This document shows positions 62,746 through 64,000 of a DNA stretch of 64,000 nucleotides, in pieces (the first letter of the stretch is position 1; each line of letters starts with the position of its first letter). Origin of the DNA: Ochrobactrum sp. CM-21-5 (lineage in GTDB: Bacteria > Pseudomonadota > Alphaproteobacteria > Rhizobiales > Rhizobiaceae); NCBI RefSeq assembly GCF_014253075.1, contig NZ_JACLZJ010000001.1:1116001-1180000 (forward strand). The letters are read 5' to 3'. The notes under the pieces are model-generated. The model had not been told where the DNA came from. It saw nothing but the letters and a program-made list of their open reading frames with translations, and made no database searches. The translations under genes and the position numbers were made by a program.

Positions 62746-63942
62746 TTAGTTGTTAGCGTCGATGCTGATTTTCAGAAGCTGGATGATCTTGGTCGGGTCC
62801 AGCGATGCGGTGGCAACTATAGAAGCAAACGTGACTGGCTGATCCGGCGAAGCGGTTATCGTCAGCGACTTCGGATCGGTGAAGTACTTATCCGAAGCGG
62901 CCTTAAGTTGCTGCGCGAATTCCGGGTTCTTGAGCTGTGTCGCCATCAGCGGCACCATCATCTTCATCTGTTCGCCGAGTGCCTGGGCGTCCGATCCCTG
63001 CTGTTTTGCATAATATCCGAGCAGCTTCTGGGTCAGCGCGTCATTGTCGAAGCGGATCGACAGGTTCTTCAGATTCAGCTGTTCGGCGAGGCCGAGAATG
63101 GCAAGGCCGGCTGCATCCTTGTCGGCATCGGCTTTGCTCATGGACTGCTGGGTTTTCTGCACGGCTTCCAGGAATGCCAGATCATAGCCGCCGAGATTGC
63201 CGGTGATGTTGATCTTGCCCAGTTCCAGTGCCTGGAGTTCCAGCTGATCGAGCGAAGTGTCACCGGATTGCGGCGACCAGCTTCCCTTGGAATTCAGCGA
63301 GCCCTTGAAGGTGTTCATATCGAGTGGCGCGAGAGGGTTTTTGCCGTTTTTGTCAAAGGCTGCATCGATGTCCGCGATGGTCCAAGTATAGCCGATCTTC
63401 TCCGTCTTGTTGGTGGTGTCGAGCGAAAGATCGAAGCCCTTCAGCGTGGCGCCATCCGTGCCAGGCTTGCCGAATTGCATCTCGTCGATTGTCAGCTTGT
63501 CATACATGACCATCTCGTCGAGCGGACCTTTCGCCGCCTCGGATGGAATATGCACGTTCTGCATCGACATGCCCTTGATCGTAGCCCTGTCGTTCTTGCC
63601 TTCGGCATTGTCGAGAGAAAGGTCGGGAACGGCAACCAGTTCGATCATATAACCGCCCTCAGGCGTATCCTGCACATTTTGCAGCTTTACATCACCGATG
63701 GGGACTGCTTTCTCGGAAAGTGGTGCGAGATTGATCTGCGTGCCCTCAAGAACGATGTCGGAACCGTCCGACGTGACGTTCGCAAAGCTCAGTTCTCCAC
63801 CTTTCTGTGAATAGAGAGCCTTGATACGTTCGGCGACTGCGTTGGCGTCTGCGGCCATGGCAGAGCTGCCGAGGATCAGCGAAAGTGCTGTGCTCGCGGC
63901 GAAAACGCGCGCTGCGGGCCTGATAGTGACGAAAACGTGCAT
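62746..63942 (-). CDS. Periplasmic protein of unknown function
   Basis: 398 residues with a signal peptide (ARVFAASTALSLILGSSAMA, cleaved before ADANAVAERI). The mature protein is a long series of amphipathic beta-strand pieces (LEGTQINLAPLSEKAVPIGD; TIKGMSMQNVHIPSE; LKGFDLSLDTTNKTEKIGYT) resembling the repetitive layout of AsmA/YdgA-type proteins, followed by a helical segment and a final helix KIIQLLKISIDANN. Family not firmly recognised. A role in the envelope is likely from export alone. It is convergent with aspS. Confidence 0.75.
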   Translation of the reverse strand: MHVFVTIRPAARVFAASTALSLILGSSAMAADANAVAERIKALYSQKGGELSFANVTSDGSDIVLEGTQINLAPLSEKAVPIGDVKLQNVQDTPEGGYMIELVAVPDLSLDNAEGKNDRATIKGMSMQNVHIPSEAAKGPLDEMVMYDKLTIDEMQFGKPGTDGATLKGFDLSLDTTNKTEKIGYTWTIADIDAAFDKNGKNPLAPLDMNTFKGSLNSKGSWSPQSGDTSLDQLELQALELGKINITGNLGGYDLAFLEAVQKTQQSMSKADADKDAAGLAILGLAEQLNLKNLSIRFDNDALTQKLLGYYAKQQGSDAQALGEQMKMMVPLMATQLKNPEFAQQLKAASDKYFTDPKSLTITASPDQPVTFASIVATASLDPTKIIQLLKISIDANN

Positions 63943-64000
63943 TCAAAGCTCCTGCCTGATCTCAAATTTTGCGCAGCAGTCATAGGCGGAAACAGTCGAT

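Noticed and set aside
1-64000. CRISPR arrays, insertion sequences or prophage genes
   Set aside because: No regularly spaced direct repeats, transposase, integrase or phage structural genes were recognised.

Overview
The window looks like chromosomal DNA of an alphaproteobacterium of the Brucella/Ochrobactrum group (order Hyphomicrobiales). The strongest pointer is an outer-membrane protein at 22.1 kb whose signal peptide and beta-barrel match Brucella Omp25 almost residue for residue. An AapJQMP general amino-acid ABC transporter, a rhizobial perM-hdaA block and a complex-I NDUFS4-like gene point the same way. Several genes, such as the MFS/TetR pair, look accessory and suggest a free-living Ochrobactrum-type member. 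That species assignment is inference. No CRISPR array, insertion sequence or phage gene was seen.

Layout. 0-1.7 kb: 3' end of cimA, then rarD. 1.7-9.6 kb (minus strand): one compact envelope/ribosome operon, lptF-lptG-lptD-surA-like-pdxA-rsmA, divergent from pepA-holC and two small unknown membrane genes (10.1-13.1 kb). 13-21.8 kb: ABC-F protein, DinB protein, ndk, a META-domain protein, then the minus-strand run SDR-uvrC-pgsA-moaD-moaE. 22-30 kb: omp25, a GST, a secreted RNase T2 with a secreted neighbour, rlmJ, an EamA exporter, a stand-alone molybdopterin oxidoreductase and a DUF992 protein. 29.6-34.6 kb: purM-purN divergent from an AI-2E family permease, hdaA and an epimerase.

34.7-55.5 kb is the patchwork part: two tRNA genes (Pro-UGG and Arg-UCT), small membrane and SH3 proteins, a TetR-controlled MFS exporter with a perfect operator palindrome, a bacterial ionotropic-glutamate-receptor-like channel protein, metC, a PAP2 phosphatase, the aapJQMP operon, and a cluster of small enzymes and regulators (VOC, GNAT, ArsR, SRPBCC, HxlR, PhnB-like). 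Three copies of one DNA motif link the HxlR and SRPBCC-ArsR promoters. 55.6-62.7 kb returns to core genes: ppk-ppx (polyphosphate synthesis and breakdown, overlapping by 4 bases), rnd and aspS, ending with a periplasmic protein of unknown function.

Items most worth a second look: the glutamate-receptor-like channel, which lacks the potassium filter of GluR0; the shared HxlR/ArsR operator set; an intergenic repeat whose edge supplies the stop codon of two genes; a pteridine-reductase-type SDR in the uvrC operon; a 29-residue membrane microprotein; and a palindromic leader in front of pepA. Functions are read from motifs and gene order only; no database search was run.
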